This document shows positions 34,333 to 46,156 of a DNA stretch of 64,000 nt, one piece after another. The notes under the pieces were generated by a model. That model saw nothing but the letters and a program-made list of their open reading frames with translations, had not been told where the DNA came from and ran no database searches. This DNA is from Liolophura sinensis. Lineage: Eukaryota; Mollusca; Polyplacophora; Chitonida; Chitonidae. Position numbers and translations under genes: made by a program. How positions within the stretch are numbered: position 1 is the stretch's first letter; every line of letters starts with the position of its first letter. The stretch is from contig NC_088296.1 in NCBI RefSeq assembly GCF_032854445.1, forward strand, positions 24,065,604 to 24,129,603, in the 5' to 3' direction.

Positions 34333-36927
34333 TGAAGTTTATGAGAGAACACTTGCCTTCCAGAAATATGGAATTCGTATTGATCTCTCTGTCCAGATGA
34401 AATTCTGTTGATACATGTATTCTTGAGAAGAGTTTTGCCATCAGCCAATCAAAGTCACGTGTAAGCTAAGGTACATGTACATGTGCGTTATAAGTAACTG
34501 TAAATGTGTACCCAGAAAACGATGCTGAGGGACAAATACGGTATTATTTTTTTTATCTCCTTTTTTAGAGAGGTGGTGTGCATTACCATGGTTACCAGTT
34601 GAGCGTGCTGAATAGTGTATTTGCAAGAGTTTTCATGTAAACATCCACATGCAGCTGTGAGTGATTGGCCTAGTCACAAGCATCATATTGTGCTACTTGA
34701 CACCCCCTTTTTTGCAAAGTGTAATCTTCCACTGCAGCATGTTTATAAATAGGCAATATTGACTGTCTCATTAATTTACTTCCTGTCTTATTTTAATATC
34801 TTTTATAGAATACATGTACATGTACATGTATGCTTGTTTTAGTCACATGCTTTATTTATTTATTCAGTATATGTATATCTTTGATTTATACATTTTTATG
34901 CAAAAATGAGTCTTAGTACTGTAGAACAATTTTATGTTTAGCTTTTTGTGACATTTGGTGTATAGGACATGTACATGTGTTCATTTTTAAACATTTCACC
35001 AGTTTGTACGTTACTGATAATGACATATCCTTGCATACACATGTACACGTACATACATGTATATGTACATGTACAATACACATGTGCCTCGGCAAGAACA
35101 TGTACAGATATGTGTATATAAACACAGAAGTACTGGTTTTCCGGACACGTCGAACTCGAAAATAGACTTTGTAATAAAGAGCACACATAATAAAACTAAA
35201 CGTAGTATCTCTATGTAGATAAATTTAATTCTGGGTTTATAAATAAAGTTCAGGATGATGATGTATCAGGTTTTATCAGTTATAAACAGTGTTAGCTACA
35301 TTTGTACATGTAGCTTTGTGGCAGGCTATTTTTTTGTTGACAGCATAAGTACACAAATAAAGAGGTTACAGGTACACAAATAAAGAGGTTACAGGTACAC
35401 AAATAAAGAGGTTACAGGTACAGGTGCTTCTGACAGCACTTAGAAGCAAGTTAAAATCAGCATCAGTCCAGGTGTAAATTGTCAAAATCTATTGAGACCT
35501 TGTCATTGAAACATTTTAAAATCAACTCACATGTGTATCATGACATTTTGTAATTAGAATCTCAGAAAGTATTGTGGTTTGTTAGATTTAGGCAAGGAGC
35601 AGCGAAAAAGTTTATTGTAAATGCTGATGTATGTCATTTATTTGCCACATTTATTTTTGTAGGCATTCTTTATCCTGTTTTTTGTTTTCAGCAATTTTGT
35701 CACAGATCTAGTTGAAATGGTCTCTGTATTCTACCTCTGACGTCATTATGTTTTTTTTTTTTTACAAGCCTATGTTATGGACACTTTTATTCCATCAAGG
35801 AATAAATTACATGATAGCAGTTTTGATTTATTTGATGAATTGTTTTGATTTCATATCTGTGGGACATAAAAATGTCATCATTAATGATATAGAAAGTATT
35901 CAAATGTGGAATAATGGGTATAGTGGAGGCTACATGTAGCAATCTACTGTCTTTGCATTATTTTGTTGTTGTTGTTTTTTTTCATGTCAAGGGAAATAAC
36001 TAGCAAAAAGAGAAGAGGTAAATGTTTTAAAGGGAGATAATCATGTCCAGTATGATATCATAATACAGAAATGTTTTATCACACATGTGTTTACAACACC
36101 ACTCTCAGATGTACTTAGGGTTTAAATCCTACTTTTGACATTTTGTATTTTATAGTTTACATTATCTTGCCATTTGGTACCGGTGTTAAAGTTTTTAAAG
36201 CTCACAGTAAAAATGTGCCATGATTTGATTCACTTGTTACATTCACACGTACGTGTACCTACCTGAACCCTATCTCTTTCAAGATTTTGGACACCTGGTC
36301 TGATCAATTTAACCAATATATATGTAATTCTACTAGGAATAGTGAGTTTCTCTTTTTCTCACATGGTTGGAACAACATACTCACATCTTTACTTTTCCAA
36401 AAGGCTGTTAAAGAAATGTGATATTCTGCTTTCAACACTACAAATACCTGTCCTGAATTTTAGAAGAATTAGGGTACTTGTATTTCTGTTTGCTGGATAG
36501 ATGGAATTATTATCAAACATAGGCTTGGAAGTGCTTGAACTACTTATTGCCATATTTTGACAGAGTTTTCATGAAAGGCTTGCCTTTTTTTTATAACAAA
36601 TACATGTGCATGTACCTGTGTATATGTTACATGCACTGAAAACAGTGCACGGTCTTTCATGTACAGTAAGTACTGTAGCAAGTTTGTTCAAGGGTTATGA
36701 CACATGGCACTTTGACTACTTTGGATGGTAATCTGGTGCTACATATGTTCAGGTACATGCTTTTAGGTTTTACCTTAAAATATGTCATTTCTTTTAAAGT
36801 ATTATAAGTGTTCTATTTTTAACATTTGAGGATTTGTGATTTTCATTATCAGCAAGTTTCATGTTTTAGTCTGAAAATTAAGACATTGTTCTTCTCAGTA
36901 CCATTCACTTGAATTTCAGTATCAACA
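34333..36927. other. Non-coding AT-rich stretch
   Basis: No gene supported. Holds TACATGTA-rich patches (34480, 34810-34830, 35040-35105), a 23-bp unit (GTACACAAATAAAGAGGTTA plus CAG) repeated three times at 35347-35418, and poly-T runs. Confidence 0.55.
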
Positions 36928-37125
36928 ACATTGTTTAAGTATGGCATAAAACACCAATCAAATGGATAAATTAACAACATTGTTGTATGTGAATAAACTA
37001 ACAACATTGTTGTATGTGAATAAACTAACAACATTGTTGTATGTGAATAAACTATCAACATTGTTGTATGTGAATAAACTAACAACATTGTTGTATGTGA
37101 ATAAACTAACAACATTGTTGTATGG
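36928..37125. repeat. 27-bp minisatellite starting at a SINE tail
   Basis: A Meta-domain SINE tail (AAGTATGGCATAAAACACCA) at 36936 runs directly into six units of AATAAACTAACAACATTGTT plus GTATGTG. Each unit contains the palindrome CAACATTGTTG. Confidence 0.9.
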
Positions 37126-37394
37126 ACAATTACATGTATCTTGACACTTCCATTGTTCACTCATTACACTCAATAGAATTGACAAATTTTTTGACGCTAC
37201 TTCTCTTATGGTTCCTCCAGGTAGAAAAGTTGTGTTTGTTTCTTCATTGTTTTATCAGTTGAAGACCAACATGTCGATCTGCTTCACAGAAATGTCAGTT
37301 TTCGTTATTTTATAAAATGCAAGTAATTTTACATGTAATTAAATGTAGATCAGGTACATGTATGTGTGTTCTAAGCACTACAGGGTATACATGA

Positions 37395-37568
37395 ACCATT
37401 CTACCATTAATAACATGTGTATGTACTGTTCTACCAATAATTACATGTACCGTTCTGCCATTAATTATATGTACTGTTCTACCATTAATTACATGTACTG
37501 TTCTACCATTAATTACATGTACTGTTCTACCATTAATTACATGTGTATGTACCATTCTGCCATTAATT
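37395..37568. repeat. 24-bp minisatellite
   Basis: About seven units of ACTGTTCTACCATTAATTAC plus ATGT, with variants (CCGTTCTGCC, ACATGTGTATGT). Confidence 0.93.
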
Positions 37569-39590
37569 CCTGTGAAAATGTAAACATGGCGATGACATTA
37601 ATGTGGCATCACATGTCACAGAGTACGTTAGGTGCAGAATGTACGTCAAATGGTCAGATTCACTTTCTGTTTATTGTGATGTGTTTCAGAAGTATTTGAA
37701 ATCTTTTCTTGCCAGGATCCATTTCATACATGCCTACATGTACAATGTAAGTGAAGCATTATTCGACATCTTTTTATGTGAAATCTGATCAGACTTTTAT
37801 ATCAGAATTTCTTGTTAGTCTGACTATGGTAAGGGATTGGTATGTCTGTGTGTGGATGCGTGGAGCTTGGTGTATTGTATGTCTTGAAACAAGATTTTAA
37901 AAGAAGAGATTTTACCTGCAGGCTTAATAATTAAATATTTTTTGTAAGTGTCAATGGTACTTGAAAGTGAATTGAGCTTGTCTTTGATGGTGAGCAAATC
38001 AAAGCTAAAGAATTAATTGGTTAATCCTCTAACCATAATAGCACACTATTTCATGTATATCCTGGGACTAGAAAGATAACGAGCAACAGGTGTGCATTTA
38101 TAACTTCGTAAACATTACTTTTAGGATGAAGTGTTGTAAACAGTGTATATAAAGTGTTCGTCATTGAACACATCTATACGTGTACATTGTAGGCCTCAAA
38201 AGGGAAGGTTGTTTGATTTTCTCTCAAATATTTTGGAACTGTACACGAATATGTTCATGAAGCTAAAAACTGCCCCTAATGTGTGTAGTATACATACTGA
38301 ATGTTTAATCTCTGTTTATAGTACCCAGTAAGGTTGACTTTTATTATATTCTTTGAAATTGTGAATATTGACATGATTATGTAGACATGTCTATGGTTTA
38401 TGTAGTGTGCATGTACACTGTATGTCATCAGCGTCATGAATATGCAATACGTAAACCAAGGCAAAGTGCTGGTTCTGGTTGCATCAGGTAAGGGGAGGTA
38501 ATGGAGATAATTATCTCCCTTTATTCAGTATAAGTTGTAGACGTAATAATACAAGCACTGTAACTTATACAACAAATGTTTTGAAGCCTAAGGCTATAAT
38601 ATTTATTCTTACCTGATTTTTACTGCTCAAACTTGTATATTGCTTGAAACAATTCAGTGTGACTGTGGAAGAATCCGTGAAAATACAAGTTATCTGTGTA
38701 GCTCAATGCTTAATATTGCAATATATATTTACATGTATTTTATAATGCTTGTGCGTTGTTCATCAGTCAGGTTAACTGTTTTCAAGCCTGTAGAAGTTAT
38801 GTATGCTGTATTTACATCTGGCTGAGGTGCATGCACAGTGCTTTTAATTGTTTAACGCATTATTTTATGTATATCACCATTTTTCAATTCCAATAGTATA
38901 CATTAAATTAAACATCAAAATCAAATTTGATCACAGTTCAACATTTCTTGTACAGTATAATGTTGGAGGACTACATGTACTTTAATATTGTGTCACATTG
39001 AAATATTAGCAATATCTTTTCAAGACAAAGTTTGTCAAAGTTGTCTCCCCCCATTTTTGTGAAGGTCATTAGATGTTGTTTCCTTCTTTTTGAAAATAGT
39101 ATGAAATCCAACTGTCTGCATATACACTTGTACCTTTCACATTTTGTATTTTTTAATAAGCTACCCATTGTATACACTTTTCAAAAAGAGAGATAAATGT
39201 TATTAATGAGCTTTTGTGATTGTTGTCCGTCATTTGAAGTGTCATTGTTGGAGAATATACATGTATAATATATCACGGCATTTATAGTGTACATCTGGAT
39301 GTATCTGTATATAAATACACATCTTCATGTTTGTTATCAAAATGACATACAAGATATCTGCTGGTCTAAAGTCATGGTTGTCTTTATACTCTCAGTTCTG
39401 CCATAATCAGTCTCTGTTTTCTTTTCTTTGATTTTTTATTTTTCTTTTTTTTTTTTGTAATGTCTGTGATAAATGGCTTAGTTTTTCGCAATCTATTGGT
39501 ACACATATTTTACATGTATAGTTGTACAGCGGCTCCTCGTCAGATTCATATGAGGTTTATCTTCATTAACACATTGATAAAGCTCGTCGG
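37569..39590. other. Non-coding AT-rich stretch
   Basis: No repeat family or gene recognised. Short open frames on either strand lack splice context or resemblance to known proteins. Confidence 0.5.
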
Positions 39591-39890
39591 CCCTCTACAA
39601 AGGGAAGCAAATCTTGTAACTGATGTAACAGTAGTTATATCTAACAGTAGTTACATCTACATACGTGTTGTGGAACAATGATACCAGTCATTTCAGTCAC
39701 ATTACAAGTGATCTTGGATAATTATAGTTGTTACTGAATAAATTGAAGATGAACATTCTCGGCAGCTCAAAGTATTTTTTATTTTTTGACTTTGACGAGA
39801 CTTAAGCCCTCATGCTTAGAGTTCTTATTGAATAATGTAGCAAGCACTGTAGTGGCCTAAGTCACAAGATTTGCTTCCCTTTGTAGAGGG
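39591..39890. mobile_element. Fold-back element, perfect 27-bp inverted repeats
   Basis: Positions 39591-39617 (starting CCCTCTACAAAGGGAAGC) and 39864-39890 are exact reverse complements separated by 246 bp. No transposase frame lies between. The structure suits a non-autonomous DNA transposon, but I see no convincing target-site duplication directly outside the repeats. Confidence 0.65.
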
Positions 39891-40090
39891 CTGTTACGCT
39901 CTGTTATCAAGTCACTGTTACAATTACGTCAGTAATGCCCTGTCAGCGCTGTCTGATAAAAAATGGGTTTTCACTTAATCATAGCATCAGCCAGCAACAA
40001 GGAACCCAGTCATAACTCTAGTGTCACGGAATACAGTGTCACAAAAATGGTGTCGTAGCTACAGACCTCTGTCTCATAGTGTATAATCTC

Positions 40091-40437
40091 ATGACCTTGC
40101 ACTGACCAACATGACCTTGCACTGACCAACATAACCTTGCACTGACCAACATGACCTTGCACTGACCAACATGACATTGCACTGACCAACATGACCTTGC
40201 ACTGACCAACATGACCTTGCGCTGACCAACATGACATTGCACTGACCAACATGACCTTCCACTGACCAACATGACTTTCCACTGACCAACATGACCTTGC
40301 ACTGACCAACATGACCTTGCACTGACCAACATGACCTTCCACTGACCAACATGACCTTGCACTGACCAACATGACCTTGCACTGACCAACATGACCTTCC
40401 ACTGACCAACATGACCTTCCACTGACCAACATGACCT
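40091..40437. repeat. 20-bp minisatellite
   Basis: About 17 near-identical units of ACTGACCAACATGACCTTGC, with GC/CC and CCTT/CATT variants. All three reverse-strand frames are open because the unit has no stop on that strand; this is not evidence for a protein. Confidence 0.95.
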
Positions 40438-40842
40438 TTAGATCTTTGCCCTTGAAGAATGTAGGTTATTTGAGCTTGCATTCAAATGAAGCCCAGAATC
40501 CAGTTCAAACAGCTCCATTACTGTAATTAACTTTTGATGACCTTTGAATTACCTGTCTTGGACATTTGACTTGATCTTGTACACAAGAAAAATCCAAAAT
40601 TATCAAATCAAAACAAATTCATCTTGTGTACTAGCTTTCATACCAGAGTGATGAAGCAAATATAGCTATTATGCCATTTGCCAGTGCAGGGAAAGGTCAT
40701 GCAAAATTAGGGTAGACGGTAATGGCTTAAAAGATAACGTCTCGATTGTCTGGTGTCCAAAGATTATGTTCAGCACATACAATGTGTCAGGGACGAGCCA
40801 GAGACTTATTTCAATCTTATTCAGAACATCTGCTTTAAGTTC

Positions 40843-41245
40843 AACATCTACCTACATGTACCTCCAGAACTGTGTAATAGCAGGCCTACATGTACCTCCA
40901 GAACTGTGTAATAACAGGCCTACATGTACCTCCAGAACTGTGTAATACTGTAGCAGGCCTACATGTGCCTCCAGAACTGTGTAATAACAGGCCTACATGT
41001 ACCTCCAGAACTGTGTAATAGCAGGTCCACATGTTCCCCCAGAACTGTGTAATAACACGTCCACATGTACCTCCAGAACTGTGTAATACTGTAGCAGGCC
41101 TACATGTGCCTCCAGAACTGTGTAATAGCGGGCCTACATGTACCTCCAGAACTGTGTAATAACAGGTCCACATGTTCCCCCAGAACTGTGTAATAGCAGG
41201 TCCACATGTACCTCCAGAACTGTTTGATAGCAGGTCTACATGTGC
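40843..41245. repeat. 34/38-bp minisatellite
   Basis: About eleven units of CCTACATGTACCTCCAGAAC plus TGTGTAATAACAGG. Some units have a 4-bp longer spacer (TACTGTAGCAGG), and others read TCCACATGTTCCCCC. Confidence 0.94.
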
Positions 41246-41527
41246 TGAATGTGTTCATCAAATCGCTTTTATCTTTATGATGGAATGAGTCGAATCTCTG
41301 AAGTGTTTAAATTTTGCTCTTTAATTTCTGACAGATTTACATATGTGATTGTTTGTCTTGCGCTTTCTATGTTGTCCCAGAATATTGGGTTCTTTTTTTG
41401 TATACAGTATATGTATGTATATGCGCAAGACTGTGGCCTTGCTCACAGAACATTGATGGATGCTAATAAAATGGTAACTTATGAAAATATAAGTGGTACA
41501 GTCCATGGTTCCAGTTGCTTCTTTAAG

Positions 41528-41720
41528 TTTTTTATTTATTTGGTTGGTATTTTACGCTGTACTCAAGAATATTTCACTTATACTACGGTGGCCAGCATTA
41601 TGGTGGGAGGAAACCGGGCAGAGCCCAGGCGAAACCCATGGCCACCCACAGGTGGCTGCAAGACCTTCCCACTTACGGCCGGAGAGGAAACCAGCATGCG
41701 CTGGACTTGAACTCACAGTG
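41528..41720 (-). mobile_element. Meta-domain SINE, reverse orientation
   Basis: A TTTATTTATTTGG tail, then GGTATTTTACGCTGTACTCA, ACTACGGTGGCCAGCATTAT, the GGTGGGAGGAAACCGGGC core and GAGAGGAAACCAGCATGCGC into the B-box region. The A-box head is missing. Confidence 0.9.
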
Positions 41721-41874
41721 GAAGAGTTTTCCAGTATTGAGTCACTAAGTACTCATGGTTACTCCATCAATAAAACTGGGTGTCACCAAGAGCAAGGTGT
41801 TTATTAAACAACAACCTGCTTGTGGGTCACAATAAATGGTCAACGATGCTTCTGTTGTCATCTACCGTTCGTTG

Positions 41875-42044
41875 TCCACCAATGTCATATTCATTTGTCA
41901 CATGTGGTTAAGTTTGTCAGTAACTTGCCAATGGTCAGTGGTTTATTCACCGGACACTTTCGTTTCTTCCACCAGTAAAAGGTACGGTGTGAGGCAACGA
42001 TCTAATAAATAAACATAAATCCAAATAGATTACAGAAAAGAAAT
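41875..42044 (-). repeat. Dispersed repeat, about 170 bp (copy B)
   Basis: Inverted near-identical copy of 20479-20650, for example CCAATGGTCAGTGGTTTATT and CCAGTAAAAGGTACGGTGTG. Few differences, so the two copies are young or constrained. Confidence 0.85.
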
Positions 42045-42089
42045 AGAAAACAGCCCTTTTTAAAAGTCACACTTTTATATCCAGCTCAG

Positions 42090-42228
42090 ACTGATTGAGT
42101 GAGTGTGGCAGAGTGGTTAGCATGCCAGTACTGCACGATAGCCCAGGAACTCTCCAGTGCAGTAGCTGTGAGTTGGTCCACAGTTGACTTCCTCTCTGGT
42201 CGTACTTGGGAAGTCTTGCCAGTGCTGT
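42090..42228 (+). mobile_element. Left half of a SINE interrupted by a LINE
   Basis: tRNA-like head with an A-box-like GTGGCAGAGTGGTTAGCATG, then CCCAGGAACTCTCCAGTGC, GACTTCCTCTCTGGTCGTAC and GGGAAGTCTTGCCAG. The Meta-domain core that should follow is replaced at about 42229 by the LINE tail. It resumes near 48250 in the same orientation (ACAGATGGTCGTGTGTTG). Confidence 0.75.
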
Positions 42229-42436
42229 AATTTAATTTAATTCTTTATTTGTTTACTGAGGATATCCCACAACCCATGGGTCACTAGGGGGTCTCCTCAA
42301 ACTTATATACATCATACATTTATATAATCAAAACTTGATAGTGAAGAATAAAATATTTACAATATTTACAATACACATAGGCATCCAATACTGCACACAC
42401 TCATATACTTCATTAAGTACCGATTATATAACAGAT

Positions 42437-45400
42437 TTAGGAATGGGTTTCAGTCTTAGCACTTTGTACCTTAAAGGAGCTTGTTTGAACTACTTGGTGA
42501 GTACGATGGATAAATCTTCGAGTATCTTGAATGAATTTGTGCACAGAACAGAATATGGTTTTATTGTCTTCAAGAGATAGGTCATTTGATCCAAAAAGTA
42601 AAATATTTGAGATATGTTGTGAGCAATGCGGAAGGAAAATAGATAAGTGAGCATTTGGAGAAATCGTTTTAGTAAACCTGTCGAACATGTGCTTCCTTTG
42701 AGCGGCATATGCGGGACATTCAATAAGAAAATGATGAGAATTTTCACATTTGTAATTACATTTATGACAAGACTGGTCATCTGAAAGGCCATTGGTAAAT
42801 AAATCTGCGTGAAGAGCGCTCAGTCCCATCCGCATCCTACAATGCAGTATCGAGGAAAATGTTACAAAAGAATCGTACAGTACGGAAATAGTAATGCTGT
42901 CAACAAAACTAGGTTTAAGATAGGATTTAAGCTTTTCTAGAGAGTCGTGACGAAAGTGGAGAGGTATTGAATTCCAATCTTTAATTGTTTGGGGAATAAA
43001 TGACGACATGTACAACTGGATACGACCTTTGGGAAGACGGATGTTGTGCTTATTTCGTAGATTGTATGTACTGACGACAGCTTCATTTCCGCATGGTAGT
43101 AATTTTTTCAAATAAGGAGGCGATAGCCCATTTATAATTTTATGGAAAAGAAGAATTCTGTGGGATCTACGTCTCACATAAAGCGGTTCCCATCTTAGTT
43201 CATTTAATAATTTACTATACGATGTCCGACGTAGGCCCCCAGAACAGAGAAGAGCAGCTCTTCGCTGAATTGTTTCAAGTTTTTGAGACAACACTATACC
43301 GCAATTGTCAAACAGGATGTCACCATATTCGATGGTAGATCTTATTTGACTGAAGTATAGAGTTTTCAAACATTTTCGAGTAAGGCATTTCTTACATCGG
43401 TTGAGAATACTCAGTTTTTTGTTACATTTATTAACTAAGTTTCTAATGTGTTCGTCCCATTTCCCATTGTGTTGTAAAAAGATCCCAAGGTGTTTGTGGG
43501 ACTGAACGCTCTTCACCTCCGTGCCATTAAGATACAGTTTGGGATAGGAAGGATTTCCCTTTAATGATACAAGTAAATAAACTGTCTTAAGAGCATTGAA
43601 TGTGACACACCATTGATTTGCCCACGATGCTAACTTGCTAAGGTCACGGTTCAGTCTAGTTTCTGAGACTGGTAAATCTTTAATTTCTTCTAACAAGGAT
43701 GTGTCGTCAGCAAATATATTTATGTCACATTCAATATTAGTATTTATATCATTTATGAAGATAAGAAACAACAAAGGACCAAGTACAGAGCCCTGAGGAA
43801 CTCCTGAGTACGTAGGATTCGAGCTAGATTCTTTACCGTTGAGGCAAACAGAGATTGATCGATCAGATAAGTAATCATTTATCCACGCCAGTAACATTCC
43901 TCCAATACCCATCTGCCTCAACTTAAATAGCAAACCTGTGTGCCAAACCTTGTCAAAGGCTTTGCTCACATCCAAGAATACCAAACACATATCATTACCG
44001 TTGTCTAAACCTTTATAAATATTATGGACGATTTTAGTTAGTTGACAGATAGTTGAATCACCACTTTTGAATCCTGCATTGTGAGGAATAAGAATATTGT
44101 TTATCGTAAGATATTGATATAAATGTTTATAGACGACTTTTTCAAATACTTTGGATATCGATGGTTGGAGACATACTGGTCTGTAGTTAGAAATACAATG
44201 TCGATCACCTTTTTTAAATACTGGGCAAACGCGGCACCTTTTCCACGCGGACGGAAAGACGCCGTTTTGTAATGAAGAGTTAAATAGTTTAGTAAGCGAG
44301 GGTGTTATACTTCCTGCTGCACTCTGCAACATAAAATTACTGATCCCATCCGGACCTGATGCCTTTTTTGTATTTAACGAACTGAGACACTGGCCGCCTT
44401 CCTTTTCAGTTATTTGTATACTGTTTAAACGAGTTGTAGTAACGAAGGAGAAGTCCGGCAAGTCGGGGACAGGAGATGGAAGGTCAGAATGTGATGCAAA
44501 GAATGCACAGAAAGCATTGGCCTTATCAATATCACTGGACACATTTTTACCATTTACAAGTAGTGGTGGTATTGGAGGTTTTGCTTTAGAACCCAACATT
44601 GATTTCATTGAAGACCAGTAAGTCTTGGTATCTAGATTTGGGTCAGATAGTTTGGTTTTTAGACGTGTAGCATAGCGACGAATAGCCTCTCTTTTGGCTG
44701 TGTTGGCCTCCCTTCTGGCTATATAGAAGCGAAATTTATCTTTTTCATTTTTAGATCTTTTATACTTTTTAAAGCATCTATTTCGAATTCGTAACTTATG
44801 TCGCACATCATTGGTCATCCAGGGCTTGTCGCGAGGTCTCACGGTAATTTCTTTATTTGGGATAGTTTCCTTACAGCATGACAGAAAAAGATTTGACCAT
44901 GCATACACTTTGTCATTTATATCAGTGAAAACGTCACATATATCCCAGGGTGAGACAGACAGTAAGTTACGTAGACGGTCTATATCAGCACATTTAAGGT
45001 CCCATACATGTCTTTTAAAAGATTTAGGTTTATCATTGCAAAGAACATCCAGTTTACAATAGATCGTGCAATGGTCAAGATTAGCCATGGGACAAGCCAC
45101 TCCGTAATCTATTACATATCTCATATTGTCAGTGATTATTAGATCTAATAAATAAGCACTATCTTCCATATATCTTGTCGGCTCATTCAGTATTTGAAAT
45201 AAATTTTTTCCAGCCAAAAGGTCGAAAAGTTTCATTTTTAATTCACTCTTATCATGGTATTTATTCCAGTCAGTGCAGCGATCGTTAAAATCACCAAATA
45301 TTAGTAAAGCATGTGGGTTTTCTGATATAACAGAAGTGAGAGTAGAATCAAATTTATTAATAAAAAGATCCCGTGATTCCGTTGATTGGTTAGGAGGGCG

Positions 45401-46156
45401 GTAACATACAGCAACTAATACACTTCTATTGAACAATTCAATTGTAATCCATAGCATTTCATTTTCATTTTCAAGATCTAATCTGCGTGTGATATTCAAT
45501 GATGACTTACAATAAATGGCAACACCCCCACCATGCCTATCTCTGTCTTTCCTTATAATGTAGTACCCTTCTATATTAACTCTTTCATCTGGTATGGCAG
45601 AACTAAGCCAAGTTTCTGTTACACAAATAATATCGTAATCATGTTCATTTACAAGTACGGTTGAGACTTCGTCTAACTTAGAATATGATGACATTTGATC
45701 ATCAGACTGAGCCAGAAGGCTCCTAGCATTAAAATGACAACATCTTAAGTTATGCGAGCTTGGTGGTCCCGGATTTTTATGTATATCTCCGCATCGCAGC
45801 AGTAATGCGATAATGACAATTAAAACGTAATTCAAGTTGTTTAACATACAAAGAATACCTATAATAACACAAAATAGTAAAGAGTCAGTAGCATTACAAA
45901 TCACTGTTAATTCATTCAGCAAGTTTATAAGTTTGATTAGGTGTACCCTGCTTTTACAGCACACAAAGTTATACCAAGTCCCGATTGCCACACGATATTG
46001 ACTTAGGTAATCCATGACGTAACAACATTTAAGGAAGAAAGAAGCACATGTCCTAGCCTGGTTACCATCGTACTCACTTGATAACAGCTCGAATTTTTGT
46101 TTATTACGCATGTAGTTATCGGTAAGATCACGTGTAACATAGTCCAGTACATACAA
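42437..46156 (-). CDS. LINE ORF2: endonuclease, reverse transcriptase, zinc knuckle
   Basis: 1239 codons. Residues 1-120 are hydrophobic-rich, ending LIVIIALLLRCG, followed by a 2A-like GDIHKNPGP (residues 123-131). The EEP endonuclease begins at about residue 137 (CCHFNARSLLA) and shows the catalytic-site motifs VTETWL, FGDFND and LDHCTIY. The reverse transcriptase spans roughly residues 600-900 with LVFLDVSKAFDKVWH, SGVPQGSVLGPLLFL and the active site IFADDTSLL (F815-D818). The C-terminus has a CCHC-like CHKCNYKCENSHHFLIECP. The protein would nick target DNA and copy the element RNA at the site. The exact start codon is uncertain; the Met at residue 16 is an alternative. All key motifs are present, so it may be functional. 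Confidence 0.93.
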   Translation of the reverse strand: MYVLDYVTRDLTDNYMRNKQKFELLSSEYDGNQARTCASFFLKCCYVMDYLSQYRVAIGTWYNFVCCKSRVHLIKLINLLNELTVICNATDSLLFCVIIGILCMLNNLNYVLIVIIALLLRCGDIHKNPGPPSSHNLRCCHFNARSLLAQSDDQMSSYSKLDEVSTVLVNEHDYDIICVTETWLSSAIPDERVNIEGYYIIRKDRDRHGGGVAIYCKSSLNITRRLDLENENEMLWITIELFNRSVLVAVCYRPPNQSTESRDLFINKFDSTLTSVISENPHALLIFGDFNDRCTDWNKYHDKSELKMKLFDLLAGKNLFQILNEPTRYMEDSAYLLDLIITDNMRYVIDYGVACPMANLDHCTIYCKLDVLCNDKPKSFKRHVWDLKCADIDRLRNLLSVSPWDICDVFTDINDKVYAWSNLFLSCCKETIPNKEITVRPRDKPWMTNDVRHKLRIRNRCFKKYKRSKNEKDKFRFYIARREANTAKREAIRRYATRLKTKLSDPNLDTKTYWSSMKSMLGSKAKPPIPPLLVNGKNVSSDIDKANAFCAFFASHSDLPSPVPDLPDFSFVTTTRLNSIQITEKEGGQCLSSLNTKKASGPDGISNFMLQSAAGSITPSLTKLFNSSLQNGVFPSAWKRCRVCPVFKKGDRHCISNYRPVCLQPSISKVFEKVVYKHLYQYLTINNILIPHNAGFKSGDSTICQLTKIVHNIYKGLDNGNDMCLVFLDVSKAFDKVWHTGLLFKLRQMGIGGMLLAWINDYLSDRSISVCLNGKESSSNPTYSGVPQGSVLGPLLFLIFINDINTNIECDINIFADDTSLLEEIKDLPVSETRLNRDLSKLASWANQWCVTFNALKTVYLLVSLKGNPSYPKLYLNGTEVKSVQSHKHLGIFLQHNGKWDEHIRNLVNKCNKKLSILNRCKKCLTRKCLKTLYFSQIRSTIEYGDILFDNCGIVLSQKLETIQRRAALLCSGGLRRTSYSKLLNELRWEPLYVRRRSHRILLFHKIINGLSPPYLKKLLPCGNEAVVSTYNLRNKHNIRLPKGRIQLYMSSFIPQTIKDWNSIPLHFRHDSLEKLKSYLKPSFVDSITISVLYDSFVTFSSILHCRMRMGLSALHADLFTNGLSDDQSCHKCNYKCENSHHFLIECPAYAAQRKHMFDRFTKTISPNAHLSIFLPHCSQHISNILLFGSNDLSLEDNKTIFCSVHKFIQDTRRFIHRTHQVVQTSSFKVQSAKTETHS

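Noticed and set aside
40010-40481. Three overlapping reverse-strand frames of 127-140 codons
   Set aside because: All three frames of the same 20-bp repeat are open, which no single protein would require.
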